Source of the DNA: Dysgonamonadaceae bacterium
GTDB taxonomy: Bacteria > Bacteroidota > Bacteroidia > Bacteroidales > Azobacteroidaceae
DNA: 14,896 nucleotides
Assembly (NCBI GenBank): GCA_031256015.1
Contig: JAIRRK010000061.1
Location: forward strand, 1 to 14,896
Direction of reading: 5' to 3'
Position 1 is the first letter of the stretch; the number at the start of each line of letters is the position of its first letter. Made by a program: the position numbers and the translations under genes. Below the pieces are notes generated by a model. The model searched no databases. It saw only the letters and a list, made by a program, of their open reading frames with translations, and had not been told where the DNA came from. This document shows, piece by piece, positions 1-7,438 of the stretch.

Positions 1-302
1 TTTTCTTCCAATTGCTGAAGTGGAGTTTGGTTGTCTGTAAACGATATTAAACAATTATCTAAGGAAACTACTTTATTTCGTATATCATTCAATTTGTTTA
101 TACATAAATTCTTTGTTATCGTCATGGCTAATCCGGGCAAATTTTTGTAATTCTTTAATTTCGAACGAATATACCATAATTTGAGTAGAACTTCCTGAAC
201 AATATCTTCCGCTTCATCTGCGTTGTTCAACAAGTTTCCGGCATATTGAATCAAATTGTTCCGTAGAGGAAGTATGTTATTTTTATATTGTTCTATTTCC
301 AT
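1..302 (-). CDS. ECF-type RNA polymerase sigma factor, N-terminal part (cut by window edge)
   Basis: Translating the minus strand from the ATG at 302 gives an open frame of 100 codons that runs off the left edge with no stop. Residues 29-43 (DEAEDIVQEVLLKLW) are the signature of sigma-70 region 2, the part that binds core RNA polymerase and the -10 element. Residues 55-71, ending in the pattern A-x-T-I-T-K-N-x-C-I-N-K-L, are the helix that follows in ECF (group 4) sigma factors. The visible part ends in the region 2 to region 4 linker, with a typical Gln/Glu-rich stretch, so region 4 lies outside the window. No anti-sigma gene is visible because that side is cut off. The gene lies downstream of lon on the same strand, but a terminator-like hairpin separates them. 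Family is confident from the motif; regulon and inducing signal cannot be read from the sequence. Confidence 0.88.
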   Translation of the reverse strand, partial: MEIEQYKNNILPLRNNLIQYAGNLLNNADEAEDIVQEVLLKLWYIRSKLKNYKNLPGLAMTITKNLCINKLNDIRNKVVSLDNCLISFTDNQTPLQQLEE

Positions 303-320
303 TCTACTTTATTGACAATT

Positions 321-363
321 GAAAATAAAAAAACGTAACATCTTTGTAAAAAAATGTTACGTT
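321..363 (-). terminator. Rho-independent terminator of lon
   Basis: A perfect 10-bp inverted repeat pairs 332-341 with 354-363 across a 12-nt loop. Read on the minus strand, it starts about 20 nt after the lon stop codon and is followed by the run TTTTTTATTTTC. This is a normal intrinsic terminator layout, although the stem is AT-rich. It implies that the sigma factor gene beyond it mostly needs its own promoter; I could not find a convincing one in the remaining 18 bp or inside the hairpin. Confidence 0.75.
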
Positions 364-382
364 AAAAAAGCTTTTAAAAAAA

Positions 383-2788
383 TTATATCTCTATTGCATT
401 TTTGATTTTGCGGTTCATCAGTGCGATGTCAAGAACTTCTTGAATATCTTCCACATAATGAAATTTCAATCCTTTCAGGTATATTTCGTTGATTTCATTT
501 ACATGTTTCTCGTTCTCTTGACTCAGAATAATTTCTTTAATTCCGGCTCGTTTTGCGGCCAATATTTTTTCTTTAATCCCTCCGACAGGTAACACTTTGC
601 CGCGAAGTGTCATTTCTCCGGTCATCGCCAAATGAGCTTTGACTTTTCGTTGAGTAAAAGCGGAAACTAACGAAGTGGTCATCGTGATTCCCGCACTTGG
701 ACCGTCTTTCGGAATCGCCCCTTCGGGGACGTGAATATGAACATTCCATTTTTCAAAAACTTCATCCGATATATTCAGTTGAGAAGCATGAGCTTTAATG
801 TATTCCAAAGCAATAATGGCCGATTCTTTCATTACATCGCCTAAATTTCCGGTCAATGTCAATTTTGATCCTTTCCCTTTACTTAAGCTGGTTTCGATGA
901 ATAATATTTCTCCGCCTACTGCTGTCCAAGCCAAACCGGTTACAACACCGGCATATTCGTTTCCTTCGTATTTATCTTTTGTGTATTCCACCGGTCCTAA
1001 GAAATCATAAAGGTCTGAAATTTCCGGTTTTTTTGGATATTCGGTTCCTTCGGCAATGGCGCGAGCGACTTTCCGAAGTATTTTTGCTATTTTTTTATTT
1101 AACTCCCGGACTCCGGATTCACGGGTATACGACTCGATTAATACTTCCATTGTTTTTTTCGGAATATCGAATTGCGATTTGGCAACACCGTGATTTTCCA
1201 ATTGCGTGGGTAAGAGATGTTTTTTTGCTATTTCAACTTTTTCCTCAAGTATGTATCCGCTTACTTCAATTAATTCCATGCGGTCGAGCAAAGGCGGTGA
1301 AATCGTATTCAAAGAATTGGCCGTAGCGATGAATAGCACTTTCGATAAATCGTAATCCATATCCAGGTAGTTGTCGTGAAAAGAAAAATTTTGTTCCGGA
1401 TCAAGCACTTCAAGTAAAGCGGCACTCGGATCGCCTTTATAATCCTGACCCACTTTATCGATTTCATCCAAAATAACGACCGGATTGGAAGAACCTGCTT
1501 TTTGTATTCCTTGTATAATTCGCCCGGGCATTGCACCGATATAAGTTCTTCGGTGTCCGCGAATTTCCGCTTCATCATGCAAGCCACCCAAAGACATTCG
1601 CATGTATTTACGATTGAGAGCTTCGGCAATGGACTTTCCCAATGAAGTTTTCCCTACTCCGGGAGGGCCATATAAACAGATAATCGGCGATTTCATGTCG
1701 CCTTTCAATTTCAAGACAGCCAAATGTTCAATAACCCGTTCTTTCACTTTTTCCATTCCAAAATGATCTTTATTCAGCACTTTCTTTGCGTGTGCCAGAT
1801 TAAAATTATCTTGGGTATAATGTCCCCAAGGCAACGATAAAATGGTTTGAATATAAGTCATTTGTGTAGAATAATCAGGAGAATGAGGATGCAATCGTTC
1901 CAATTTTTTCAATTCTTTATCGAAAACAGTCCGTTGTTCAGGAGAGAAATGAATGTTTTCGGCTTTTTCTTTTATTTCGTTAATTTCTATTTCCTGAATG
2001 TTTCCGCCCAAAGCCTCTTGAATATTTTTCATTTCCTGTTGAAGAAAATATTCTCTTTGTTGGCGATCAATATCAACTTGTGTTTTTTTTCTGATGGATT
2101 CTTTAATCTCTATCAGTTGCGTTTCATAGTCCAGCATAGAGATTAGTTGATTGTATCTGTCTTTCAAGTCGTTGGTTGCCAAAATCTTCTGTTTTTGAGG
2201 CAACGACGATTCAACCGAAGTAAAGGCCAAATTCGCTATATAATTATGATCTTTTGATTTTTTCAAAGAATCCAGAACAAAATCAGGCAATCCCATTTTG
2301 TAAGTAAGAATATGTAAAACCTTTTCTTTAATGGTTTTCAATTGTTCTTTATATTCTTTGTCGTTTTTTGCCGGATGAATCGTTTCCAATACAGAGAATT
2401 TTCCTTTCAGGTAAGGCTCATCCTGAGTAATTTTATCTAAATGAACACGCCTTTCGCCCATCAGCAAAACAGTTGTGGTTTCGTTATCTTCCTTTACCAC
2501 GTTGATAATTTGTGCAACCAACCCGACAGGATACAAATCGTCGAAATCGGGATTTTCCGTATTTGCGTCTTTTTGACAGAAAACGCCCAATATTCCTCCT
2601 TTTTTTCTAACATCCTGAATTAATTTCAATGATTTTTTCCGCCCTATATTGATAGGAGTCGGCACTCCATTAAAAAATAACATGTTTTTTAATGGCAGTA
2701 TCGGATTTTCTTTCAGGATTTCTTCGGGTTTTATGGCTTTTTTTTCTATAACTATTTCCATCTGGGTTGCAATTATGTCATCCATCAC
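383..2788 (-). CDS. lon: ATP-dependent protease Lon (LonA type)
   Basis: Lon is a cytoplasmic homo-hexameric AAA+ serine protease that unfolds and degrades misfolded and regulatory proteins. At 801 residues it is close to the 784 of E. coli. An N-terminal substrate-binding LON domain covers about residues 28-230, followed by a helical/coiled segment (about 230-310). The AAA+ module has Walker A GPPGVGKT at 374-381, Walker B VILDEID at 438-444, a sensor Asn near 491 and an arginine-finger candidate R503. The C-terminal protease domain carries the catalytic Ser-Lys dyad S698 (in PKDGPSAG) and K741 (in GGIKEK), 43 residues apart as in E. coli. All catalytic residues are present. Two adjacent start codons are possible: GTG at 2788 or ATG at 2785; the ATG (800 residues) is more likely. 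No clear promoter was found, but a direct repeat and an inverted repeat lie just upstream. It is divergent from the SIMPL-domain gene. Confidence 0.97.
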   Translation of the reverse strand: MMDDIIATQMEIVIEKKAIKPEEILKENPILPLKNMLFFNGVPTPINIGRKKSLKLIQDVRKKGGILGVFCQKDANTENPDFDDLYPVGLVAQIINVVKEDNETTTVLLMGERRVHLDKITQDEPYLKGKFSVLETIHPAKNDKEYKEQLKTIKEKVLHILTYKMGLPDFVLDSLKKSKDHNYIANLAFTSVESSLPQKQKILATNDLKDRYNQLISMLDYETQLIEIKESIRKKTQVDIDRQQREYFLQQEMKNIQEALGGNIQEIEINEIKEKAENIHFSPEQRTVFDKELKKLERLHPHSPDYSTQMTYIQTILSLPWGHYTQDNFNLAHAKKVLNKDHFGMEKVKERVIEHLAVLKLKGDMKSPIICLYGPPGVGKTSLGKSIAEALNRKYMRMSLGGLHDEAEIRGHRRTYIGAMPGRIIQGIQKAGSSNPVVILDEIDKVGQDYKGDPSAALLEVLDPEQNFSFHDNYLDMDYDLSKVLFIATANSLNTISPPLLDRMELIEVSGYILEEKVEIAKKHLLPTQLENHGVAKSQFDIPKKTMEVLIESYTRESGVRELNKKIAKILRKVARAIAEGTEYPKKPEISDLYDFLGPVEYTKDKYEGNEYAGVVTGLAWTAVGGEILFIETSLSKGKGSKLTLTGNLGDVMKESAIIALEYIKAHASQLNISDEVFEKWNVHIHVPEGAIPKDGPSAGITMTTSLVSAFTQRKVKAHLAMTGEMTLRGKVLPVGGIKEKILAAKRAGIKEIILSQENEKHVNEINEIYLKGLKFHYVEDIQEVLDIALMNRKIKNAIEI

Positions 2789-2811
2789 TTAGTACTTTGT
2801 GTATAATCTAA

Positions 2812-2832
2812 TTCTATTCTTGCGAAATAGAA
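2812..2832. repeat. Short inverted repeat upstream of lon
   Basis: TTCTATT (2812-2818) and AATAGAA (2826-2832) form a 7-bp perfect inverted repeat with a 7-nt centre, about 25-45 bp before the lon start. It could be an operator or a leader hairpin. It does not match the CIRCE element. AT-rich repeats of this length also arise by chance, so this is only a candidate site. Confidence 0.3.
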
Positions 2833-2838
2833 CAAGAC

Positions 2839-2865
2839 AATATCTGTGCCGGTCCGGAATATCTG
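2839..2865. repeat. Direct repeat pair upstream of lon
   Basis: The octamer AATATCTG occurs at 2839-2846 and again at 2858-2865. The copies start 19 bp apart, close to two helical turns, with a GC-rich TGCCGGTCCGG between them. They lie about 55-80 bp before the lon start codon, where a regulator binding the same face of the helix could act. No regulator is identified. Confidence 0.35.
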
Positions 2866-3110
2866 CTTCAAACTCATTTTAACATATAAACATATTTTCG
2901 GGAGAATTTGAATGAATTCTCTATTTTGAGAACAATAAACTATTTCATTTTGTTTTTATTTCAAAAAAGATTTCAATGGCCCTACATTGTTTATGTCAAA
3001 GTTCGGCCGATGAGTCTACTTGTTTTTGAAAATACTTTCTGACAGAATGGCAATATTTTTAAATATTTGAGACGATTTTTTCCAAAAAAATATCATTTTT
3101 CGCAACGTTT

Positions 3111-3140
3111 ATTGTTTTTGGAATTATTTTACTAATTTTG
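3111..3140 (+). promoter_or_regulatory. Candidate promoter for the SIMPL-domain/lipoprotein pair
   Basis: TAATTTTG (3133-3140) matches the Bacteroidetes -7 consensus TAnnTTTG. ATTG (3111-3114) lies 18 nt upstream, as a partial match to the -33 TTTG box. Transcription would start near 3147 and leave about 130 nt of leader before the ATG at 3281, containing two short hairpins. A weaker alternative is ATTG (3151-3154) with CATATTTG (3174-3181), spacer 20 nt. In such AT-rich DNA chance matches are possible. Confidence 0.4.
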
Positions 3141-3280
3141 TCGGGTAAAGATTGTAGTAGAAGTTTTCTACGTCATATTTGGTATGGATATTGTTACGGT
3201 TTCATAAAGATTAAACGGACTGCTTGAATAAGCAGGTGTGATATTTTTCAGAATTAAAAAATGATACAAATTTTTGTTTT

Positions 3281-3991
3281 ATGAGAAACGGAGGAGATGG
3301 CTGGAGCGGATTATTTATAGGTATAGGTATTTTCTTGGGAGCACTTATGCTTAAAGCCGGCATTACATCAATTAAAGAATCCCAACGGATTATATCCGTT
3401 AAAGGATTATCGGAAAAAGAGGTTTCGGCAAATAAAGTTGTTTGGCCGATTGTGTTTAAAGATGCTCAAAATAATTTGATCTATCTTTATAATAACATTG
3501 AACGAAATAATGAAAAAGTGGTTAATTTCTTGAAGGAGAATGGAATAACGGATGATGAAATAACGGTTTCTCCTCCGGATATTTTGGATTATCAAACAGA
3601 AAGATATTCTGATTTACAATCGCGTTATCGATACAATGGAACTTCTGTTATTACGGTTACAAGCGACAAAGTCGATCAAGTAAGAGAACTGATTTTGCAA
3701 ATAACCGTCTTAATTAAAGATGGGGTTGCTCTTTCGGGTAATCGCTCATACGAAAATCCGATTAAATACGAATTTACGCAATTGAATCTCATTAAACCTG
3801 AAATGATTGAGGAAGCAACTAAAAATGCCCGAATCAGTGCCGAAAAGTTTGCAAAAGATTCGGAAAGCTCTTTGGGTAAAATCAAATCGGCTACTCAAGG
3901 ACAAATGTCCATTTTTAATAGCGATGAAAATTCGCCTCACATTAAAACAGTGCGTGTGGTTACCACAATCACTTATTTTTTAAAAGATTAA
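3281..3991 (+). CDS. Membrane-anchored SIMPL (DUF541) domain protein
   Basis: This 236-residue protein starts with a short polar segment and one hydrophobic helix at about residues 9-28 with no obvious signal-peptidase site, so it is probably an N-terminal anchor with the rest in the periplasm. From about residue 37 (the IISVKGLSEKEV stretch) to the C-terminus (KTVRVVTTITYFL) it follows the SIMPL/DUF541 pattern: an opening strand with V-x-G-x-G/S-E, alternating beta strands and helices, a central loop with Tyr-rich sequence, and a closing V-x-V-x-x-T-I-x-Y strand. SIMPL proteins such as E. coli YggE form oligomeric envelope assemblies, and a role in oxidative stress has been proposed; the biochemical activity is not established. 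The next gene starts 9 bp downstream, so the two are very likely cotranscribed. Start choice is clear (ATG); there is no Shine-Dalgarno sequence, as expected for the phylum. Confidence 0.85.
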   Translation: MRNGGDGWSGLFIGIGIFLGALMLKAGITSIKESQRIISVKGLSEKEVSANKVVWPIVFKDAQNNLIYLYNNIERNNEKVVNFLKENGITDDEITVSPPDILDYQTERYSDLQSRYRYNGTSVITVTSDKVDQVRELILQITVLIKDGVALSGNRSYENPIKYEFTQLNLIKPEMIEEATKNARISAEKFAKDSESSLGKIKSATQGQMSIFNSDENSPHIKTVRVVTTITYFLKD

Positions 3992-4000
3992 ATACATATT

Positions 4001-4480
4001 ATGAAAAGAACCTCCCCGTACAATTTAAAAAAATTAGTGCCTATGGTAATGCTGGCTTTGATGCCTATAGCGAATTCTTGCAATAATGAAGATCCTGTAG
4101 AGGCTGAAAAAGAAAGACAAAAACAAGAATGCGCCGCAAAACCTGGCGAAAATTTCTGGAACGATGAACTGAACATCTGCCAGCATGATACAAAGTATAT
4201 GTTTAGTAAATATGATTTTTCAAATATCATGCCAACCGATAAAATCAAGGCATCTGCCGATTCCGCACAGGTTCGCAATATTTATCTGGTTACAGAAGAA
4301 GAGTGGACGAATCTTGCGGATAGGAATATTAACAATATGATTAATAATGTGTTTAAACCGGCAAAAAAAGTTTCACTAAAGGTTAAGGGTAAAGGTAATT
4401 TAAAATTCAAACTTGGTGTTATAAACCCAGCAGACAGCCTTTGGTTGGTTCAGTTTGGTTTTACAGTAAATCAACACTGA
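4001..4480 (+). CDS. Small predicted lipoprotein of unknown function
   Basis: I do not recognise a family for this 159-residue protein. Residues 1-26 form a type II signal peptide with basic residues, a hydrophobic stretch (about 12-24) and a lipobox-like IANS before C27. The mature protein would begin C-N-N-E-D-P; the early acidic residues resemble the tether seen in Bacteroidetes surface-exposed lipoproteins, but this is only suggestive. Two further cysteines (C44 and C60) flank a short segment with aromatic and acidic residues (GENFWNDELNI) and may form a disulfide loop in the periplasm or at the surface. The C-terminal half is beta-rich and Lys-rich (VSLKVKGKGNLKFKLG). It starts 9 bp after the SIMPL gene and is followed by a terminator, so the two form a likely two-gene operon and may act together in the envelope. 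Confidence 0.75.
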   Translation: MKRTSPYNLKKLVPMVMLALMPIANSCNNEDPVEAEKERQKQECAAKPGENFWNDELNICQHDTKYMFSKYDFSNIMPTDKIKASADSAQVRNIYLVTEEEWTNLADRNINNMINNVFKPAKKVSLKVKGKGNLKFKLGVINPADSLWLVQFGFTVNQH

Positions 4481-4485
4481 CATGG

Positions 4486-4510
4486 AATTCCGCGATTCGC
4501 GGAATTTTGT
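4486..4510 (+). terminator. Terminator after the SIMPL/lipoprotein pair
   Basis: A perfect 9-bp inverted repeat (AATTCCGCG, ATT, CGCGGAATT) at 4486-4506 is followed by TTGTG. It begins 5 bp after the lipoprotein stop codon. The GC-rich core and position argue for an intrinsic terminator; the U-tract is short (TTTT counting the last two stem bases). Confidence 0.72.
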
Positions 4511-4566
4511 GTTGGTTCGAATATACAATTTTTTTATTATAGTTACTAATTAAAAATTCTTTCATT

Positions 4567-5163
4567 ATGAAAAAAAGTATTTTATTAATTTTAGGAGTAT
4601 TATTCCTTTCTTCTTTAACAGCGCAAGCTCAATTCAAATTCGGTCTGAAAGCCGGATTAAATTTATCGAATGTATCTTTTTCCGGAGATATTTCCGATAA
4701 TTTGGATACAAAAAACTTTACCGGTTTCCAAGTAGGCCCGATGGCTGAATTTACCGTGCCTATTATCGGAGTCGGTTTTGATGCTGCTGTCTTGTATTCT
4801 CAACAAGGATTTAAAATAGAAGGAATAAAAGACAGTTATCGACTAAATACATTGGAAATTCCTGTTAACTTCAAATATAAGGTGACAGTTTTGGACGTTG
4901 TAGGCGGTTATTTGGCATTAGGACCTTACGCAAGTTTCAACCTTTCCGATAAATTGAGAGATCAATACGACTCTAAATCTTTCGGAGCCGGTTTAAACTT
5001 CGGATTGGGTGTGGAATTTTTAAGCAAATTACAAATCGGAGTTAACTACAAATTGGGATTAACAAATGATTTAAATTCCTTAATAACAAATCCGGGAGGA
5101 GATGTCCTGAAAGGAGAAGGAAAACAAAGAGGCTGGACTGTTTCAGCAACTTACTTTCTTTAA
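4567..5163 (+). CDS. PorT-family outer-membrane beta-barrel protein
   Basis: The 198-residue product has a clear Sec signal peptide (MKKS, hydrophobic stretch 5-18, likely cleavage after AQA at 21). The mature part alternates short amphipathic strands: FKFGLKAGLNLS, TGFQVGPMAEFTV, FDAAVLYSQQGFKI, LEIPVNFKYKV, GGYLALGPYASFN, GAGLNFGLGVEF, LQIGVNYKLGLT, and a final strand WTVSATYFL. This is typical of the Bacteroidetes outer-membrane beta-barrel family PF13568 (OMP_b-brl_2), a small barrel of about eight strands. PorT of the type IX secretion system belongs to this broad family, but most members have no known function and I see no basis for calling this one PorT itself. No consensus promoter is obvious in the 86 bp upstream after the preceding terminator. 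priA starts 3 bp after its stop codon. Confidence 0.85.
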   Translation: MKKSILLILGVLFLSSLTAQAQFKFGLKAGLNLSNVSFSGDISDNLDTKNFTGFQVGPMAEFTVPIIGVGFDAAVLYSQQGFKIEGIKDSYRLNTLEIPVNFKYKVTVLDVVGGYLALGPYASFNLSDKLRDQYDSKSFGAGLNFGLGVEFLSKLQIGVNYKLGLTNDLNSLITNPGGDVLKGEGKQRGWTVSATYFL

Positions 5164-5166
5164 TTA

Positions 5167-7428
5167 ATGTATATTGAAGTAATATTACCGGTCCCTTTGG
5201 CCGATACATTTACATATTTTGTGCCTCCCGAAATGGAGGCACAAATTGTAAGTGGGAGTTTGGTATGGGTAAGTTTCGGAAAAAATAAACGGTATACCGG
5301 AATGGTTTCCCATATCCGGCAAATTCCCCCTGTTTCGACTCAACGAATCAAAACTATCCTTTCCGTAGAACAATCTCAGCCCGTTATCAGAAGGCCACAA
5401 ATTCAATTCTGGGAATGGCTTTCCAAATATTATCTTTGCTCTTTGGGCGAAGTTTTTAAAGCGGTGCTTCCGAGCGGCTTCCGAATGGAAAAAACACATT
5501 CTTACTCCGAAAAAAAAGAAACTTATATCCGCTTTTCTTCTCCATACAATTCGTCCGAAAAATTGCAGGAAGCTTTTCAACAAATAAAAAGAGCACCCAA
5601 ACAAGAACAAATGCTTCTTGCGTTTATTCAACATACAAAACAACCCGATTTTGCACAGAAAGAAATCGGGAAAAAAGAACTATTGACTAAAAGTATTTCC
5701 TCCAACGAAGTCGCTCTATCGGGATTGGTCAAGAAAAATATTTTGGAGTCTTTTGAAAAATCGGTCAGCCGATTAGAAGAAGAAATCGTGGAAATTAAAG
5801 ATTTAAATATCCTTCATCCCATTCAAAATCGGTCCTATACTGAAATCGTTCAAGCTTTTCGAAAAAAAGACGTTTGTCTTTTGCACGGAGTAACTTCTTC
5901 CGGAAAAACGGAAATATATACTCATCTTATCCGGGAAACATTGAAATTAAACAAACAAATATTGTATCTCTTGCCCGAAATAGCTCTGACTAAACAAATA
6001 ACTAATCGGCTAAAACGTTTTTTCGGAAACAAATTAGGGGTTTATCATTCGGGAATCAACAATAATGAGCGAGTAGAAATTTGGAACAATCTTTTGGAAG
6101 GTAACGGCTATCAAATAATATTAGGAGTGCGATCATCCATTTTTCTGCCTTTTAGAGATTTAGGATTGGTTATTGTAGATGAAGAACACGAACCTACCTA
6201 TAAACAGCAAGATCCGTCGCCCCGATATCATGCCCGAAATGCGGCTATTGTTCTCGCAACGATGCACGGCGCCAAAGTTGTTTTGGGAAGTGCAACGCCT
6301 TCCATCGAATCGTTTTACAATGCTCAAACAGGTAAATATGCGTATGTGAAGTTGGATAAGCGATTTGAAGAAACCGCTTTGCCGACAATCGTTCCGGTGG
6401 ATGTGAAAGAGCTGAGAAGAAAAAAGAAAATGAAGTCGATATTTTCTCCCCTTTTGATCGAAAAAATGCAAGATACTTTGGATAAAGGAGAACAGATATT
6501 GCTTTTTCAGAACAGGCGAGGATTTGCTCCGGTCATTCGATGCAAAGTATGTGATTGGACGCCTCGATGTCGTTCCTGCGATATCAGTTTAAGTTATCAT
6601 AAAAAACACGATCGCTTGACTTGCCATTATTGCGGAAATACTTACCGGATTCCGACGGAATGTCCCGAATGTGGAAGTAACGATCTGCAAGCCAAAGGAT
6701 ATGGGACGGAAAAAGTAGAAGAAGAAATTAAAAAATTGTTTCCATCGGTTTCGGTAGAAAGAATGGATACGGATACGACCCGGAAAAAAAATTCCATTGA
6801 GAATATTATCTCTCGATTAGAGAATGGGAAAACCCGAATATTAATCGGAACTCAGATGATTTCCAAAGGATTGGATTTTGATAAAGTGAGTTTGGTGGGT
6901 ATATTGAATGCGGATATTTTAATGAATTACCCTGATTTCAGAGCGTACGAACGGGCTTTTCAATTAATGTCGCAAGTAGCGGGAAGAGCGGGGAGACGGA
7001 AACAACAGGGAGAAGTAATTCTTCAAACATCTCATCCCGATCATCCGTTGATTCAGACGGTTTTACGGAACGATTATGAAGAAATGTATCGATTGCAAGT
7101 GGAAGAACGGAACTTATTTCGTTATCCTCCTTTTTTTCGTTTGATTCAAATTTCATTCAAACACAAAAAAGAACATTTGGCTCAAAAAGCCGCCGAAGAA
7201 ATGACTTTCGCATTACAAAAACAATTGGGAAAAAGAGTTATCGGACCGGATAAACCCATTATCGGGAAAATACAAAATCTGTATATCCGAAAAATACTGC
7301 TGAAAATAGAGGTTGCTTCCTCCATTCATATTTTAAGGGAGATACTGGAACAAACACAAAAAGAATTAATCGGTGACCAAGCTTTTCGATATGTCATTAT
7401 TCAGTACGACGTTGACCCGGTGAGTTAA
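5167..7428 (+). CDS. priA: Primosomal protein N', replication restart helicase PriA
   Basis: PriA is a 3'-to-5' superfamily 2 DNA helicase that recognises stalled or repaired forks and reloads the replicative helicase. At 753 residues it is close to the 732 of E. coli. The N-terminal 3'-DNA-binding domain (about 1-105) begins with the typical I-L-P-V-P-L-x-x-x-F-T-Y-x-V-P pattern. The helicase core has Walker A GVTSSGKT at 241-248, DEEH at 338-341, GSATPS at 374-379 and motif VI QVAGRAGR at 603-610. The inserted zinc region has all eight cysteines (C459, C462, C468, C471, C486, C489, C499, C502), which bind two zinc ions in characterised homologues. The C-terminal domain (about 640-753) is complete. 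The ATG lies 3 bp after the beta-barrel gene's stop codon, so it is probably cotranscribed with it. It converges on der, with 10 bp between the stop codons. Confidence 0.97.
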   Translation: MYIEVILPVPLADTFTYFVPPEMEAQIVSGSLVWVSFGKNKRYTGMVSHIRQIPPVSTQRIKTILSVEQSQPVIRRPQIQFWEWLSKYYLCSLGEVFKAVLPSGFRMEKTHSYSEKKETYIRFSSPYNSSEKLQEAFQQIKRAPKQEQMLLAFIQHTKQPDFAQKEIGKKELLTKSISSNEVALSGLVKKNILESFEKSVSRLEEEIVEIKDLNILHPIQNRSYTEIVQAFRKKDVCLLHGVTSSGKTEIYTHLIRETLKLNKQILYLLPEIALTKQITNRLKRFFGNKLGVYHSGINNNERVEIWNNLLEGNGYQIILGVRSSIFLPFRDLGLVIVDEEHEPTYKQQDPSPRYHARNAAIVLATMHGAKVVLGSATPSIESFYNAQTGKYAYVKLDKRFEETALPTIVPVDVKELRRKKKMKSIFSPLLIEKMQDTLDKGEQILLFQNRRGFAPVIRCKVCDWTPRCRSCDISLSYHKKHDRLTCHYCGNTYRIPTECPECGSNDLQAKGYGTEKVEEEIKKLFPSVSVERMDTDTTRKKNSIENIISRLENGKTRILIGTQMISKGLDFDKVSLVGILNADILMNYPDFRAYERAFQLMSQVAGRAGRRKQQGEVILQTSHPDHPLIQTVLRNDYEEMYRLQVEERNLFRYPPFFRLIQISFKHKKEHLAQKAAEEMTFALQKQLGKRVIGPDKPIIGKIQNLYIRKILLKIEVASSIHILREILEQTQKELIGDQAFRYVIIQYDVDPVS

Positions 7429-7438
7429 TTCTACAATT

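Larger units (their letters stand above)
2789..3280. other. Divergent intergenic region between lon and the SIMPL-domain gene
   Basis: This 492-bp stretch has no convincing coding frame; the only ATG-led frames found are about 6-10 codons. It is very AT-rich with several T-runs. Visible structure includes the repeats near lon (2812-2865), a 7-bp inverted repeat at 2902-2921, a 7-bp repeat with a 2-nt centre at 3052-3067, a candidate plus-strand promoter at 3111-3140, and two small hairpins at 3157-3171 and 3220-3235. It must hold promoters for both flanking genes and is long enough for a leader or small RNA. Confidence 0.6.

Noticed and set aside
979..1326. Plus-strand open frame opposite lon (115 codons), and similar frames at 1847-2146 and 2441-2623
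   Set aside because: They lie antisense inside lon, whose product has all catalytic motifs. The translations look like low-complexity antisense text with no domain, and lack upstream signals.
1309..1629. Minus-strand frame inside lon (106 codons)
   Set aside because: Out-of-frame reading of the AAA+ region of lon; no recognisable protein features.
2902..2921. 7-bp hairpin in the lon/SIMPL intergenic region as a terminator
   Set aside because: No gene points into it on the plus strand, and on the minus strand it lies upstream of lon. Kept only as a repeat within the intergenic region.
3184..3207. Tiny ATG-TAA frame (7 codons) in the leader before the SIMPL gene, considered as a leader peptide
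   Set aside because: No run of regulatory codons, no ribosome-binding evidence, and such frames are expected by chance.
5185..5643. Minus-strand frame of 152 codons opposite priA
   Set aside because: It covers the priA DNA-binding domain, its composition is typical of antisense translation (Phe/Arg-rich), and priA is intact across it.
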